DNA from: Bacteroidia bacterium
Lineage (GTDB): Bacteria > Bacteroidota > Bacteroidia > Bacteroidales > GWA2-32-17
Direction: 5' to 3'
Length of the DNA stretch: 64,000 nt
NCBI GenBank assembly: GCA_016218155.1
Contig: JACREQ010000046.1
Coordinates: 1-64,000, forward strand
Below the pieces are notes generated by a model. The model was not told the DNA's origin and made no database searches. It saw only the letters and a program-made list of their open reading frames with translations. Shown here one piece after another: positions 28,426-38,507 of this stretch; position 1 is the first letter of the stretch; every line of letters starts with the position of its first letter. Position numbers and translations under genes: made by a program.

Positions 28426-30447
<2,022 letters not shown>

Positions 30448-30547
30448 TTAAATACTATTAAATATCAATAAAACTAAGACTTTGTTAATAAGTTTTTATA
30501 CCCATATTTTGTTGAAAAAATGAGATATTTTTTTAAAGAATTTTCGA

Positions 30548-30584
30548 ACAAAAAAAAGATGATTTTTAATTAAAAATCATCTTT
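30548..30584 (-). terminator. Terminator of the TPR/barrel operon
   Basis: Perfect palindrome aaagatgattttt / aaaaatcatcttt (30555-30584) followed on the minus strand by a run of Ts. Confidence 0.85.
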
Positions 30585-30611
30585 AAAATAATGAAGGATT
30601 TAAATATTATT

Positions 30612-32273
30612 TTAGAATGAATAAGTTAATCCGCCAAGCAGATTAAATCCTTGTGTAGGATAAAAATTCCAATAATATTTTTTAGAAGCAGTAATATTGT
30701 TAAGATTTAAAAATGCAGATAAAACTTTTGAATAACGATATTCTATTCCAATATTGGCATCAATTGTACTTTTTAGTTTGTAAGGAGATTCGGGTGTTCT
30801 GAAATTTGGGGCATATCTGTCGCCCAAGCAGAATAAATCCAGTGATACAACAATTTTATTACGCAAATTATATCTGGCAGCTAAAGTAACGTCCCACTCA
30901 GGTTTATGCCATGGCTTGTCAAGATTTTTAAGTGTATATTTATAATAATTTCCTCTTAAGAAGACATTTAATTTCTCGGCATTTTTATAAGAAATTTCTC
31001 CGTTAAAATGTAAAAGCTGAACTTCATCATAAACTACATCAAAGTAATTTCCTATTCCTAAAGTATCGTTAACAAAGAAATACATGTTATCATATGTTCC
31101 ATAGGTACCTTTAATAAGGAAAGATATTTTTTTGCTAAAATTACCTCTGAAACCTGCGTTAAGGTTAATTTTATTATTAGTATTCTGCATTTGTAATCCT
31201 GGTCTTGTATAAGGATTTTCCAATGCCATTTTAGAAAAATGATTTTGAGTAATTCCTCCGTCAAATCCTATAAAAGGAATTAAGAAATTTTCTATAACAT
31301 TATACTGTAGCATTACAGTAGGATAAAAATGATAAAATGCAGAGTCAGTATAAGCATCAACATTCATTAATAAGCCACATTTGATTCTCCATTTATCACC
31401 AGTAAAATTTACCCATGGGTTAAGCTGAACCAATGCATTATTAAATGTATCAATAGCAGAATTTTTATTTATCCATGATAAATCAATTGTACCACCGATT
31501 AGTTCAGTTTTATAATAACTACTTAAATCAGTTCTTACATTAAATCTGTTTTGATAACTTTTATAATTATCTTCAAAATATTCGTATTTAATGTTTGCAT
31601 CGTAATTTAAATGCTGTGAATCTGTATAGTTCGATATAAGTCCTGCATTTCCTGTTATTGTGTTATAATGTTGAAAAATCTGTTTCTTTTCAATTACAGT
31701 ATCGCTGTATGCAGTGTCATAGCCATAATAATGAAGAGCATTTCGTGAATATGAAGCATCACCTGAAAGTGTCGAGTTTTCGAAAAACTTTTTACCAAAA
31801 AGAGTTACTTTGTTATCACTGTATGATGCAGGTGATTTAAAATCGTTAGCTAGTTTTAGTTTAGTAATAGAGGATAAATGTTTTACATAAATACCTCCTG
31901 CATAATTTTTTGATCTTAGCATATTAACTCCGGCTTCTCCCAGTAGAGTGTTATAGTTACCGTATCCGGCTTTTAAATATGTTGAATATAATTTTGAAAT
32001 TGGCTCACCAACCATTTTAGCAGGATTTATGGGTATTACCTGAAAATCAACAGGGAGTTGTTTTGGGTATACTTTGTATGAGAAGTTATTTTTTACTCCT
32101 GATGTGTCGTTAATTTCGGGCAATAAATTTATTTTATATGCGTCACCTACTGTAGGATCATATGGTTTAATAATGTTTACATTATTGTCCGGTTTTATTT
32201 GCGATACAGCTACTTTATTAAAAATAAGTAATGTGCAAATAAAAGATATTGTAATAACCAAAATTTTTCTCAT
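30612..32273 (-). CDS. Outer-membrane beta-barrel protein (TonB-receptor-like, no plug)
   Basis: 553 residues with a signal peptide (MRKILVITISFICTLLIFNKVAVSQ). About 80 residues of linker precede alternating amphipathic strands rich in aromatics, ending in the barrel-closing GGLTYSF. No plug or carboxypeptidase-like domain is present, so it is too short for a full TonB-dependent receptor despite the barrel similarity. It lies 12 bp downstream of a 1,038-residue TPR gene on the same strand. This TPR-plus-barrel order is, from memory, recurrent in Bacteroidota. A joint envelope role is inferred; the substrate is unknown. Confidence 0.82.
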   Translation of the reverse strand: MRKILVITISFICTLLIFNKVAVSQIKPDNNVNIIKPYDPTVGDAYKINLLPEINDTSGVKNNFSYKVYPKQLPVDFQVIPINPAKMVGEPISKLYSTYLKAGYGNYNTLLGEAGVNMLRSKNYAGGIYVKHLSSITKLKLANDFKSPASYSDNKVTLFGKKFFENSTLSGDASYSRNALHYYGYDTAYSDTVIEKKQIFQHYNTITGNAGLISNYTDSQHLNYDANIKYEYFEDNYKSYQNRFNVRTDLSSYYKTELIGGTIDLSWINKNSAIDTFNNALVQLNPWVNFTGDKWRIKCGLLMNVDAYTDSAFYHFYPTVMLQYNVIENFLIPFIGFDGGITQNHFSKMALENPYTRPGLQMQNTNNKINLNAGFRGNFSKKISFLIKGTYGTYDNMYFFVNDTLGIGNYFDVVYDEVQLLHFNGEISYKNAEKLNVFLRGNYYKYTLKNLDKPWHKPEWDVTLAARYNLRNKIVVSLDLFCLGDRYAPNFRTPESPYKLKSTIDANIGIEYRYSKVLSAFLNLNNITASKKYYWNFYPTQGFNLLGGLTYSF

Positions 32274-32285
32274 ATCTGTTTTCGG

Positions 32286-35200
32286 TTAATTTGTTTTTGT
32301 TTCTTCATTTATGTTAATCTCAATATTTTCAGGTGCAGGAGCCTGTTCTAACTGTTTCTTTAAAAGTTCCTGTTCCTCAGAAATTTTTATCTGGTCGAGT
32401 TTTGATTTTGCATCATCAACCATACCGTCATCTTTTACTGTGTAATTGTCAATTACACTTTGCAAAGTAGCTTTTGCCTGAAAATTATCTTTTTTAGCAA
32501 GGTAAATATCAGCAAGAAGAAGGAAGGATTTTGCAAGCCACTTTTGTTGAGGAGTATTTTTCTTAACAAAATCAAAGACTTCGTTTTCGGCCAAATCATT
32601 CTGATTTTGTTTTAAGTAAATCTCGGCTGTAAGATATTTTGCTTCTGCCTCAATTGCACTTTTACAACTTTTGGATATTAATGTAAATTCTTCAAGTGCT
32701 GCTTCGTAATTGTTTATTGCATATTCGCATTTTCCTACAGTGTAGTGAGCTTCTCGAACAATTTCATCTGGTAATTTTTCCATTGCCAGAACTTGAATAG
32801 CAGATTTTTTTGCATTATCTAAATCGGCAAGTAGAAAATAACAACGCATTTTACCAATTTTAGAAGCTGTAATATTTGTCTGGTATGCAGCAGAACTTTC
32901 TAATGTTAGGTAATAACTTAGAGCATCGCGATAATTAGCTTTATTAAACTCGTACTTAGAAACCTTTGCCAATGCAGGTTCTGTAAATACACTGTTTGGT
33001 CTGCTTAATACTTTTTTGTAATTTTCTGCAGCACCATCAATATTTGATGATTTGTTAAGACATTCTGCCTTATAATAGAATACATTAACCGAGAAAATTC
33101 CGTTATCTCCAAATTTTGTAATATAATCAGCAAATAATCCTTCGGCTTTTGCACAGTCATCTGCCATATATACTTTCTCGGCAGTTGCATACATTAAAGA
33201 ATCCTGTTCTGTTATTCTAAAATCGCCCTGATTTCCCCTGTCTTTAAGATATGCATAGTAATTATTAACGTCATTCATATCAAGATAAACAGTTTTTAAA
33301 CCAGTAAATGCATCTTTTGCTTCAGGACTATTAGAATAATTCTCTATTACCTTTTTATACACAGTAAGTGCTTTGTCATTCTGATCGCTGTTATAATAAA
33401 CCAATCCCATCTGGATATATGATTTTCTAACAAAATCACTTGCAGGGTAATCATCGATTATTTTCTGATATGTATTTAATGCCATTTCTTTTTCTTCAAT
33501 AGCTACATAGCTGTTAGCAAGTTCATACATTGCATCATCAACATATGGTGAACCGGAGTAATCGGATAGTAATTGGTTTAAAACAATAATTTTATCGTTA
33601 TATTGTTTTAACAAACCAAGACAAAATCCTTTCTGAAACATTGCATAATCAACAGCAGCTAAATGTATGTCAATTGATTTTGTGTAATTTTCTACAGCTA
33701 CATCATACTGTCTTGCAGAAAAATTACAATCTCCAATTCTGCAATATGCATCAGCTGTATGTTTTGTTTTTATTCCTGGTTGGTTGTCGGCAAATTTTCT
33801 AAACCAGGTTAAAGCTTGTTTGTAGTCAAGTTTTTTAAAGTAACAATATCCCATGCTGTAATAAGATAAGTTAAACTCTTTTGAGCCAAATGCTCCTGTT
33901 GAGAGTAAAAATTTGTTAAACTGAGAAATTGCATCATCGTATCTGTTCAATCTGTAATATGATTCTCCTTTCCAGAAAATAGACTGTGCTTTATATAGCT
34001 GATTATATTTTGCATTATTAAGAGATTTGTCAAAATGAATAATAGCCTGACTAAACTCTAAGTTGTTAAAAAGTTCCAATCCTCTGAAATAAGCTACACG
34101 CTGGTATGATTCTTCTATTTCATTTGTTACATTTTGAATGTTTTCAAATACTTCTATTGCTTCTTTGTAATTTTTTGTATTCATGTATACTTTTCCTAAC
34201 ATCGAGTAAACTTCATCAAGTCTTTTTGATTCGGGAAAAGTTTTTACAAATTCGTTAAAAGTTGAAACAGCTTCGTTAAATGGTGAGTATGATAATTCAA
34301 AAGTCAGTTTGGCATAATTAAACATTGCATCTTCTTTAATGTATGGGTCAAAATCCATTTTAGAAGCATTACCTAAAGCAATTCTTGCCATGTTTTTATT
34401 ATTTTCTGTAAGATAACAATCTGCTAAAAGGTAAAGCGAGTTTTGTGAAAGACTGTCTTTTACTCCTGTTATTTTATCAAGTGTTGCAATTGCTTTTGAA
34501 TTTTCACCATTTCTGTAATAAGCATATCCAAGTTCATAAATATCACGTCGGGTAATATTCGAAACCTTATCGCGATAAAGCTCTAAATAAGGAATTGCTT
34601 CTTTAAAACGATTTGTTCTGTAATATGATTCGCCTATAATTCTTGCAATTTCTGGAGCTCGTTTGGTTGTTGCAGAATCAAGTAAGCCTGGTGAGTATGT
34701 TATTACACTATCAAATTGTTCCTGTAAATAATAAATCTGCGTAATGTAATAAGGAACGATAGAACCGAAAAGTTCATCTTTAGAAAGCTTTTGAAAACCT
34801 GCCAAAGCAGTTTCATATTTTTTGTTTGTATAAGCAATATGAGAGTAAAAATAAGTTGCAGGTGTTGTATATTTTGTATTAAGATCTTTTATCTCATATA
34901 AAGCTTTTTCAGATTTATCGTAATCTTTTACAACAAAATAACTATACCCACTTTTAAAATAATATTCTGCTTTTTCTTCATCGTTCAAATAATAAGGATC
35001 AATTTTTTCAAACCATTCTAAAGCGGTTTTAAATCTTTTTTCGCGATATTGAAATTTACCAACATAGAAAAAAGCTCCTTTCTGGCGTGAACTTTCTGGG
35101 TTATTGTTAATAAAGTTAATTATGCGTGGCTCAGCATCTTTGTTAAAAAGCTCCATTGCACTAAGTGCCGAATAATAATCGGCATCAGAACGCATAAGGT

Positions 35201-35402
35201 TGTCTTTTGTGGGCAGACTTCTCTGATATTCGTCAAAAGCTTCCTGCGAGAAGCCATATTTTTGTTTTTCGAATAACTCAACTGCTTTTTTAAAATTATA
35301 ATCGGCGTCGTTATAAATTGCAGTTTTTTGTGCCTGAACACTACTGCCAATACATAACGAAACAATTACAAATACTCTGAATAACAAAATCTTGTTGTGC
35401 AT
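32286..35402 (-). CDS. Large periplasmic TPR protein
   Basis: 1,038 residues. A signal peptide (MHNKILLFRVFVIVSLCIGSSVQAQ) is followed by about 20 or more TPR/Sel1-like helical hairpins running to ~980. Typical units are YYNSDQNDKALTVYKKVIENYSNSPEAKDA and YDDAISQFNKFLLSTGAFGSKE. The tail (~1000-1038) is charged, Pro- and Glu-rich and probably disordered. TPR solenoids scaffold protein complexes; the 12-bp spacing to the downstream barrel gene makes that barrel the likely partner. No enzymatic motif is visible. Its promoter should lie in the 330-bp gap shared with ftsE. Confidence 0.85.
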   Translation of the reverse strand: MHNKILLFRVFVIVSLCIGSSVQAQKTAIYNDADYNFKKAVELFEKQKYGFSQEAFDEYQRSLPTKDNLMRSDADYYSALSAMELFNKDAEPRIINFINNNPESSRQKGAFFYVGKFQYREKRFKTALEWFEKIDPYYLNDEEKAEYYFKSGYSYFVVKDYDKSEKALYEIKDLNTKYTTPATYFYSHIAYTNKKYETALAGFQKLSKDELFGSIVPYYITQIYYLQEQFDSVITYSPGLLDSATTKRAPEIARIIGESYYRTNRFKEAIPYLELYRDKVSNITRRDIYELGYAYYRNGENSKAIATLDKITGVKDSLSQNSLYLLADCYLTENNKNMARIALGNASKMDFDPYIKEDAMFNYAKLTFELSYSPFNEAVSTFNEFVKTFPESKRLDEVYSMLGKVYMNTKNYKEAIEVFENIQNVTNEIEESYQRVAYFRGLELFNNLEFSQAIIHFDKSLNNAKYNQLYKAQSIFWKGESYYRLNRYDDAISQFNKFLLSTGAFGSKEFNLSYYSMGYCYFKKLDYKQALTWFRKFADNQPGIKTKHTADAYCRIGDCNFSARQYDVAVENYTKSIDIHLAAVDYAMFQKGFCLGLLKQYNDKIIVLNQLLSDYSGSPYVDDAMYELANSYVAIEEKEMALNTYQKIIDDYPASDFVRKSYIQMGLVYYNSDQNDKALTVYKKVIENYSNSPEAKDAFTGLKTVYLDMNDVNNYYAYLKDRGNQGDFRITEQDSLMYATAEKVYMADDCAKAEGLFADYITKFGDNGIFSVNVFYYKAECLNKSSNIDGAAENYKKVLSRPNSVFTEPALAKVSKYEFNKANYRDALSYYLTLESSAAYQTNITASKIGKMRCYFLLADLDNAKKSAIQVLAMEKLPDEIVREAHYTVGKCEYAINNYEAALEEFTLISKSCKSAIEAEAKYLTAEIYLKQNQNDLAENEVFDFVKKNTPQQKWLAKSFLLLADIYLAKKDNFQAKATLQSVIDNYTVKDDGMVDDAKSKLDQIKISEEQELLKKQLEQAPAPENIEININEETKTN

Positions 35403-35732
35403 AAGCTTTTTACTTATAATAAAGCTAAAGTAGATATTTAATAACCTGTCAGATTTTACAGTTCAATCTTTTAATTAACAATTGAATGTTCATTTCTGAA
35501 TGACTGATTTAATACAAATGGTTATTTATATTTTTAGCTTTGCAATAGTTAAGTTTTTCTAAAACATTAAGTTTGAAGTTGAATTTAGTTTACTAATCCT
35601 TAACGTTCTCCAAGGCAGATCGAAATGGTTATAGCTAAATTTATAATGCACTTAGATATGAGTTTTTAATGACAAAAGAATTGTTTTAGAAATCTTTTAA
35701 TTATTGTTTTACTAAATGTAAAAACTATTATT
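35403..35732. other. 330-bp divergent intergenic region
   Basis: It lies between the TPR operon (minus) and ftsE (plus). A -7-like TAGCTTTG on the plus strand at 35535-35542 could drive ftsE with a leader of about 190 bases. No reading frame, hairpin or RNA motif stands out otherwise. Confidence 0.45.
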
Positions 35733-36446
35733 ATGGAAGAAAATTATACAGTACAAATAGAAAATGCAAATATCTATCAGCAGGAAGAAAAAGTTTTAAC
35801 CGATGTTAATCTTAAAATAAAAAAGGGCGAGTTTGTTTATGTTATTGGTCGTGTAGGTAGTGGTAAATCCAGTCTTATAAAAACCATGTATGGTGATATA
35901 ATATTAACAGAAGGTGAAGGAACAGTTTGTAATTTCAATTTAAAGAAATTAAAGAAAAGCGACATTCCATTACTTCGCAGAAAACTTGGCGTAGTATTCC
36001 AGGATTTTCAATTACTTACTGATAGAACTGTTTATGAAAATTTAAAATTTGTTTTAAAAGCAACAGGTTGGAAAAAAGAAGATATTGATAAACGAATTTC
36101 AGAAGTTCTTGAAAATGTTGGCTTACTTGATAAAATAAAAAGAATGCCTCACGAGTTGTCGGGTGGGGAGCAGCAACGAGTTGTTATTGCACGTGCTTTA
36201 TTAAACCATCCTGAACTAATTCTTGCTGATGAACCAACCGGTCATTTGGATCCCGAAACTTCTGAAGGAATTTTAAATTTGTTAACAGATATAAGCAAAA
36301 CAGGCTGTGCCATTCTAATGGCAACTCATAATTACACGGTGTTAAAAAAATTCCCTAACAGAACTCTCAAGTGTGAAGGCGGGGTGTTGACAGATTTAAG
36401 CGAAACTGTCTCCGTTATTGATTTTGATTCGTTGAAAGAGGATTAA
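35733..36446 (+). CDS. ftsE: FtsE-type ABC transporter ATPase
   Basis: 237 residues, a single ABC domain of the FtsE/MacB type. Walker A is GRVGSGKS (39-46), the Q-loop lies in VFQDFQLL, the signature LSGGEQQRV is near 142-150, and Walker B is [12 protein letters not shown] near 161-172; the H-loop is ATHN. With FtsX it transmits ATP hydrolysis across the membrane to activate peptidoglycan hydrolases at the septum. ftsX is not adjacent, so partner identity rests on family similarity; an ATPase of another MacB-like exporter is the alternative. The C-terminal tail after ~205 is longer than the minimal FtsE. Confidence 0.85.
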   Translation: MEENYTVQIENANIYQQEEKVLTDVNLKIKKGEFVYVIGRVGSGKSSLIKTMYGDIILTEGEGTVCNFNLKKLKKSDIPLLRRKLGVVFQDFQLLTDRTVYENLKFVLKATGWKKEDIDKRISEVLENVGLLDKIKRMPHELSGGEQQRVVIARALLNHPELILADEPTGHLDPETSEGILNLLTDISKTGCAILMATHNYTVLKKFPNRTLKCEGGVLTDLSETVSVIDFDSLKED

Positions 36447-36455
36447 ATACTGTAC

Positions 36456-36486
36456 TTGTTTTTAGCTTTGTTATTTTATATATTTG
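36456..36486 (+). promoter_or_regulatory. Candidate promoter of the toxin-antitoxin pair
   Basis: TTG at 36456-36458 and TATATTTG at 36479-36486 are separated by 20 bases, close to the Bacteroidota consensus. The ATG at 36598 would follow a leader of about 105 bases. Confidence 0.35.
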
Positions 36487-36597
36487 AAATTAATGGTTAA
36501 GTTTAGAGTCTTGTTATAAACAAGGTGTAGAAGGACTTTCAGACAAAATATTGCTTTTTTCTTAAAATAGTATTAAATTTACAAAAAAAATAGCTTT

Positions 36598-36840
36598 ATG
36601 GACTTACAAACCAGAAAAATACATTTCATACAGGAATTTCTTAAATACGCCAATTCAAGCATTCTCTCAAAATTCGAAGAACTTCTTAAATCCGAGCGAG
36701 ATAAAGTATTGGAAAAAGAGATTAAACCAATGACGCTTCAGGAATATGAACAACGCATTGAGAAAGCATTCGAGGAAGTTAAAAGCAATAAAGTTAAGAG
36801 TGCTAGAAGTTTAAAGAAAGAAATAGCTTCATGGAAATAA
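36598..36840 (+). CDS. Antitoxin-like small protein of a RelE/ParE module
   Basis: 80 residues, highly charged and helical (FIQEFLKYANSSILSKFEELLKSERDK...KPMTLQEYEQRIEKAFEEVK). It resembles the short antitoxin components placed before ParE/RelE genes in Bacteroidota (DUF2683-type, by recollection). Its stop overlaps the toxin start (ATGGAAATAA), the classic translational coupling of type II modules. The N-terminal part lacks an obvious ribbon-helix-helix, so direct DNA binding is uncertain. Confidence 0.78.
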   Translation: MDLQTRKIHFIQEFLKYANSSILSKFEELLKSERDKVLEKEIKPMTLQEYEQRIEKAFEEVKSNKVKSARSLKKEIASWK

Positions 36841-37145
36841 TTGTTGTTTGGTCAGACTCTGCGATTGAAGAATTACGTAATATTTACGATTATTATTATT
36901 CTAAAGCCAGCAAAAGAGTTGCAGACAAAATAACTAATTCTATCGTTGACAAAACAATTCTTCTTGAGATTACTCCTCGAATAGGACAAAAAGAGGAGCT
37001 TTTGGCGCATTTTAAACAAGAAATTCGATATTTAGTTCAAGGAAACTACAAAATCGTTTATCTAATAAAAGAAAATATTGTTTCTATCGCAACAGTTTTT
37101 GACTGTAGACAAGACCCGATCAAACTGAAAATTAAGAGCAAATAA
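36831..37145 (+). CDS. RelE/ParE-family toxin
   Basis: 104 residues with the compact RelE/ParE fold signature: WSDSAIEELRNIYDYYYSKASKRVADKITNSI, then the C-terminal strand set RYLVQGNYKIVYLIKENIVSIATVFDCRQDP. RelE members cleave mRNA on the ribosome; ParE members poison gyrase. The sequence (DYYYSKAS, the R...Y..RQDP end) looks closer to ParE-like members, but I cannot decide. It overlaps the upstream antitoxin-like gene by 10 bp. Confidence 0.85.
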   Translation: MEIIVVWSDSAIEELRNIYDYYYSKASKRVADKITNSIVDKTILLEITPRIGQKEELLAHFKQEIRYLVQGNYKIVYLIKENIVSIATVFDCRQDPIKLKIKSK

Positions 37146-37180
37146 CTTATTGTTTATAACACACTGTCAAAATTTAACAG

Positions 37181-37215
37181 TCTGTCCGCCGATTTACCGC
37201 AGCGGAGCAGTAAAT
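37181..37215. repeat. GC-rich imperfect palindrome
   Basis: The 11-mer tctgtccgccg at 37181-37191 is shared with the larger palindromic block at 38302-38312. Downstream sequence can fold back (ctg-ccgc with gcgg-cag; atttac with gtaaat). It stands out from the AT-rich flanks after the toxin gene. Confidence 0.55.
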
Positions 37216-37251
37216 AACAATGTTCAAGCATTTACAATTTATACTTAAAAT

Positions 37252-37701
37252 ATGGAAACTATCACAGTAAAGAAAAATGAATTTACAATTACTACTGACA
37301 ATTTAAAACTTGACTTATTATTAATTCACGAATTTTTAGCAAATGAATCGTACTGGAGCAAAAACATTCCACTTGAAACATTTAAAACTGCATTTGATAA
37401 TTCGTTAAATTTCGGGTTGTTATATAGAGATCAGCAAATTGGATATGCAAGAATAATTTCAGATTTTTCAACAATTGCTTATTTAGGTGATGTGTTTGTA
37501 ATAGACAAATATCGTGGAAAAGGGCTCTCGAAATGGCTGTTGGAAGTAATAATGTCTCATCCAAATCTTCAGAGGTTAAGACGATGGATATTACTAACCG
37601 GTGATGCTCATGAATTATATAAAAAATATGGATGGAAAACAATTGATAATCCGGAAAAATGGATGGAATTACATAACCAGAATGTGTATAAATGTAATTA
37701 A
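37252..37701 (+). CDS. GNAT-family N-acetyltransferase
   Basis: 149 residues. The acetyl-CoA pyrophosphate loop YRGKGLSKWLLEVIM near 91-105 is the GNAT motif A; upstream strands GYARIISDFSTIAYLGDVFV and the C-terminal LTGDAHELYKKYGWK are typical. Substrate unknown. Because it follows a toxin gene by 106 bp on the same strand, it could be cargo of the same accessory patch. Toxin-type GNATs that acetylate tRNA usually pair with a ribbon-helix-helix antitoxin, absent here. Confidence 0.88.
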   Translation: METITVKKNEFTITTDNLKLDLLLIHEFLANESYWSKNIPLETFKTAFDNSLNFGLLYRDQQIGYARIISDFSTIAYLGDVFVIDKYRGKGLSKWLLEVIMSHPNLQRLRRWILLTGDAHELYKKYGWKTIDNPEKWMELHNQNVYKCN

Positions 37702-37721
37702 TTTACTATTTAGTCTTTAAA

Positions 37722-38222
37722 CTATTCTTTCTCTTTAACTATATACTGTTCTTTGTTATAAACCTGAGGAGTCCAGTTTTTAAGAAAGGTAAAAACTTTA
37801 AGTGTATCGTATCCTTTATCTTTTTCAAGTAAACCGCTATCCTGAGTATGAATTCTTTGTCCTTTTGAGTTTAAAACAACTAGCACAGGAAAACCAAAAC
37901 GCTGTGGGAAATCTAATCTTTCTAGTGCAGAATAGTTTCTGTTTTCGCGGCTATAATTCAAATGTATAAAAACATAACTGGCTTTAATAACAGAATCTAA
38001 TTTTGGTATCTCAACACAAAAGTGATTGAATTTAATGCACCATGGGCACCAGTTTCCACCAACCTGAACTAATACATTTTTATTCTCGGCTTTTGCTTTT
38101 ACAACAGCTTCGTCAAGTTGTTTGTTGCCATCAAGTGATGTTATGTATAACAGTTTCTTTTCTTGACTAAATGTTAGTGTTGAGAAGCAACATAATAATC
38201 CAAGTATTAATATTTTTTTCAT
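37722..38222 (-). CDS. Secreted thioredoxin-like protein
   Basis: 166 residues. A signal peptide (MKKILILGLLCCFSTLTFSQ) precedes a thioredoxin fold with the active site W58-C59-P60-W61-C62 and a cis-Pro in RFGFPVLVVLN. The CPWC site and periplasmic export point to a thiol reductase or isomerase of envelope proteins. It is convergent with the acetyltransferase gene (20-bp gap) and lies downstream of the palindromic block. An electron donor (DsbD-like) is not in the window. Confidence 0.88.
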   Translation of the reverse strand: MKKILILGLLCCFSTLTFSQEKKLLYITSLDGNKQLDEAVVKAKAENKNVLVQVGGNWCPWCIKFNHFCVEIPKLDSVIKASYVFIHLNYSRENRNYSALERLDFPQRFGFPVLVVLNSKGQRIHTQDSGLLEKDKGYDTLKVFTFLKNWTPQVYNKEQYIVKEKE

Positions 38223-38295
38223 GATAATGATTGTTTATTAATACAAAGTTAATGAAGTTTTTTAAGATTGTAATGTGAAAACTAAATAACCTAAA

Positions 38296-38489
38296 TGTCA
38301 TTCTGTCCGCCGCGGCGGACTAGCATTCTTGCTTGTTCCTCAGCCGCTCTGCGGCTGAGGAACAATTTCTATTTGCAACTTCGTCCGCCGCGGCGGAAGC
38401 AAAGCGTATCGAGAAGTAAGCAAATGTATAAACAAAATTACATTCTCTTAAGTCAATGACATTGGTCGCGGCGGATGCTCTGAATGACA
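38296..38489. repeat. GC-rich composite palindromic element
   Basis: It is bounded by inverted tgtcattc (38296-38303) and gaatgaca (38482-38489). Inside are a 16-bp perfect palindrome gtccgccgcggcggac (38305-38320), a 13-bp perfect hairpin with a 3-base loop (38335-38363), and another ccgccgcggcgg palindrome (38385-38396). The GC content contrasts sharply with the flanks. No coding frame is evident. It resembles dispersed intergenic repeats seen in Bacteroidota genomes (recollection) and fills the 285-bp gap between two minus-strand genes. Confidence 0.75.
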
Positions 38490-38507
38490 AATTGAGTTTA
38501 ACTCATA

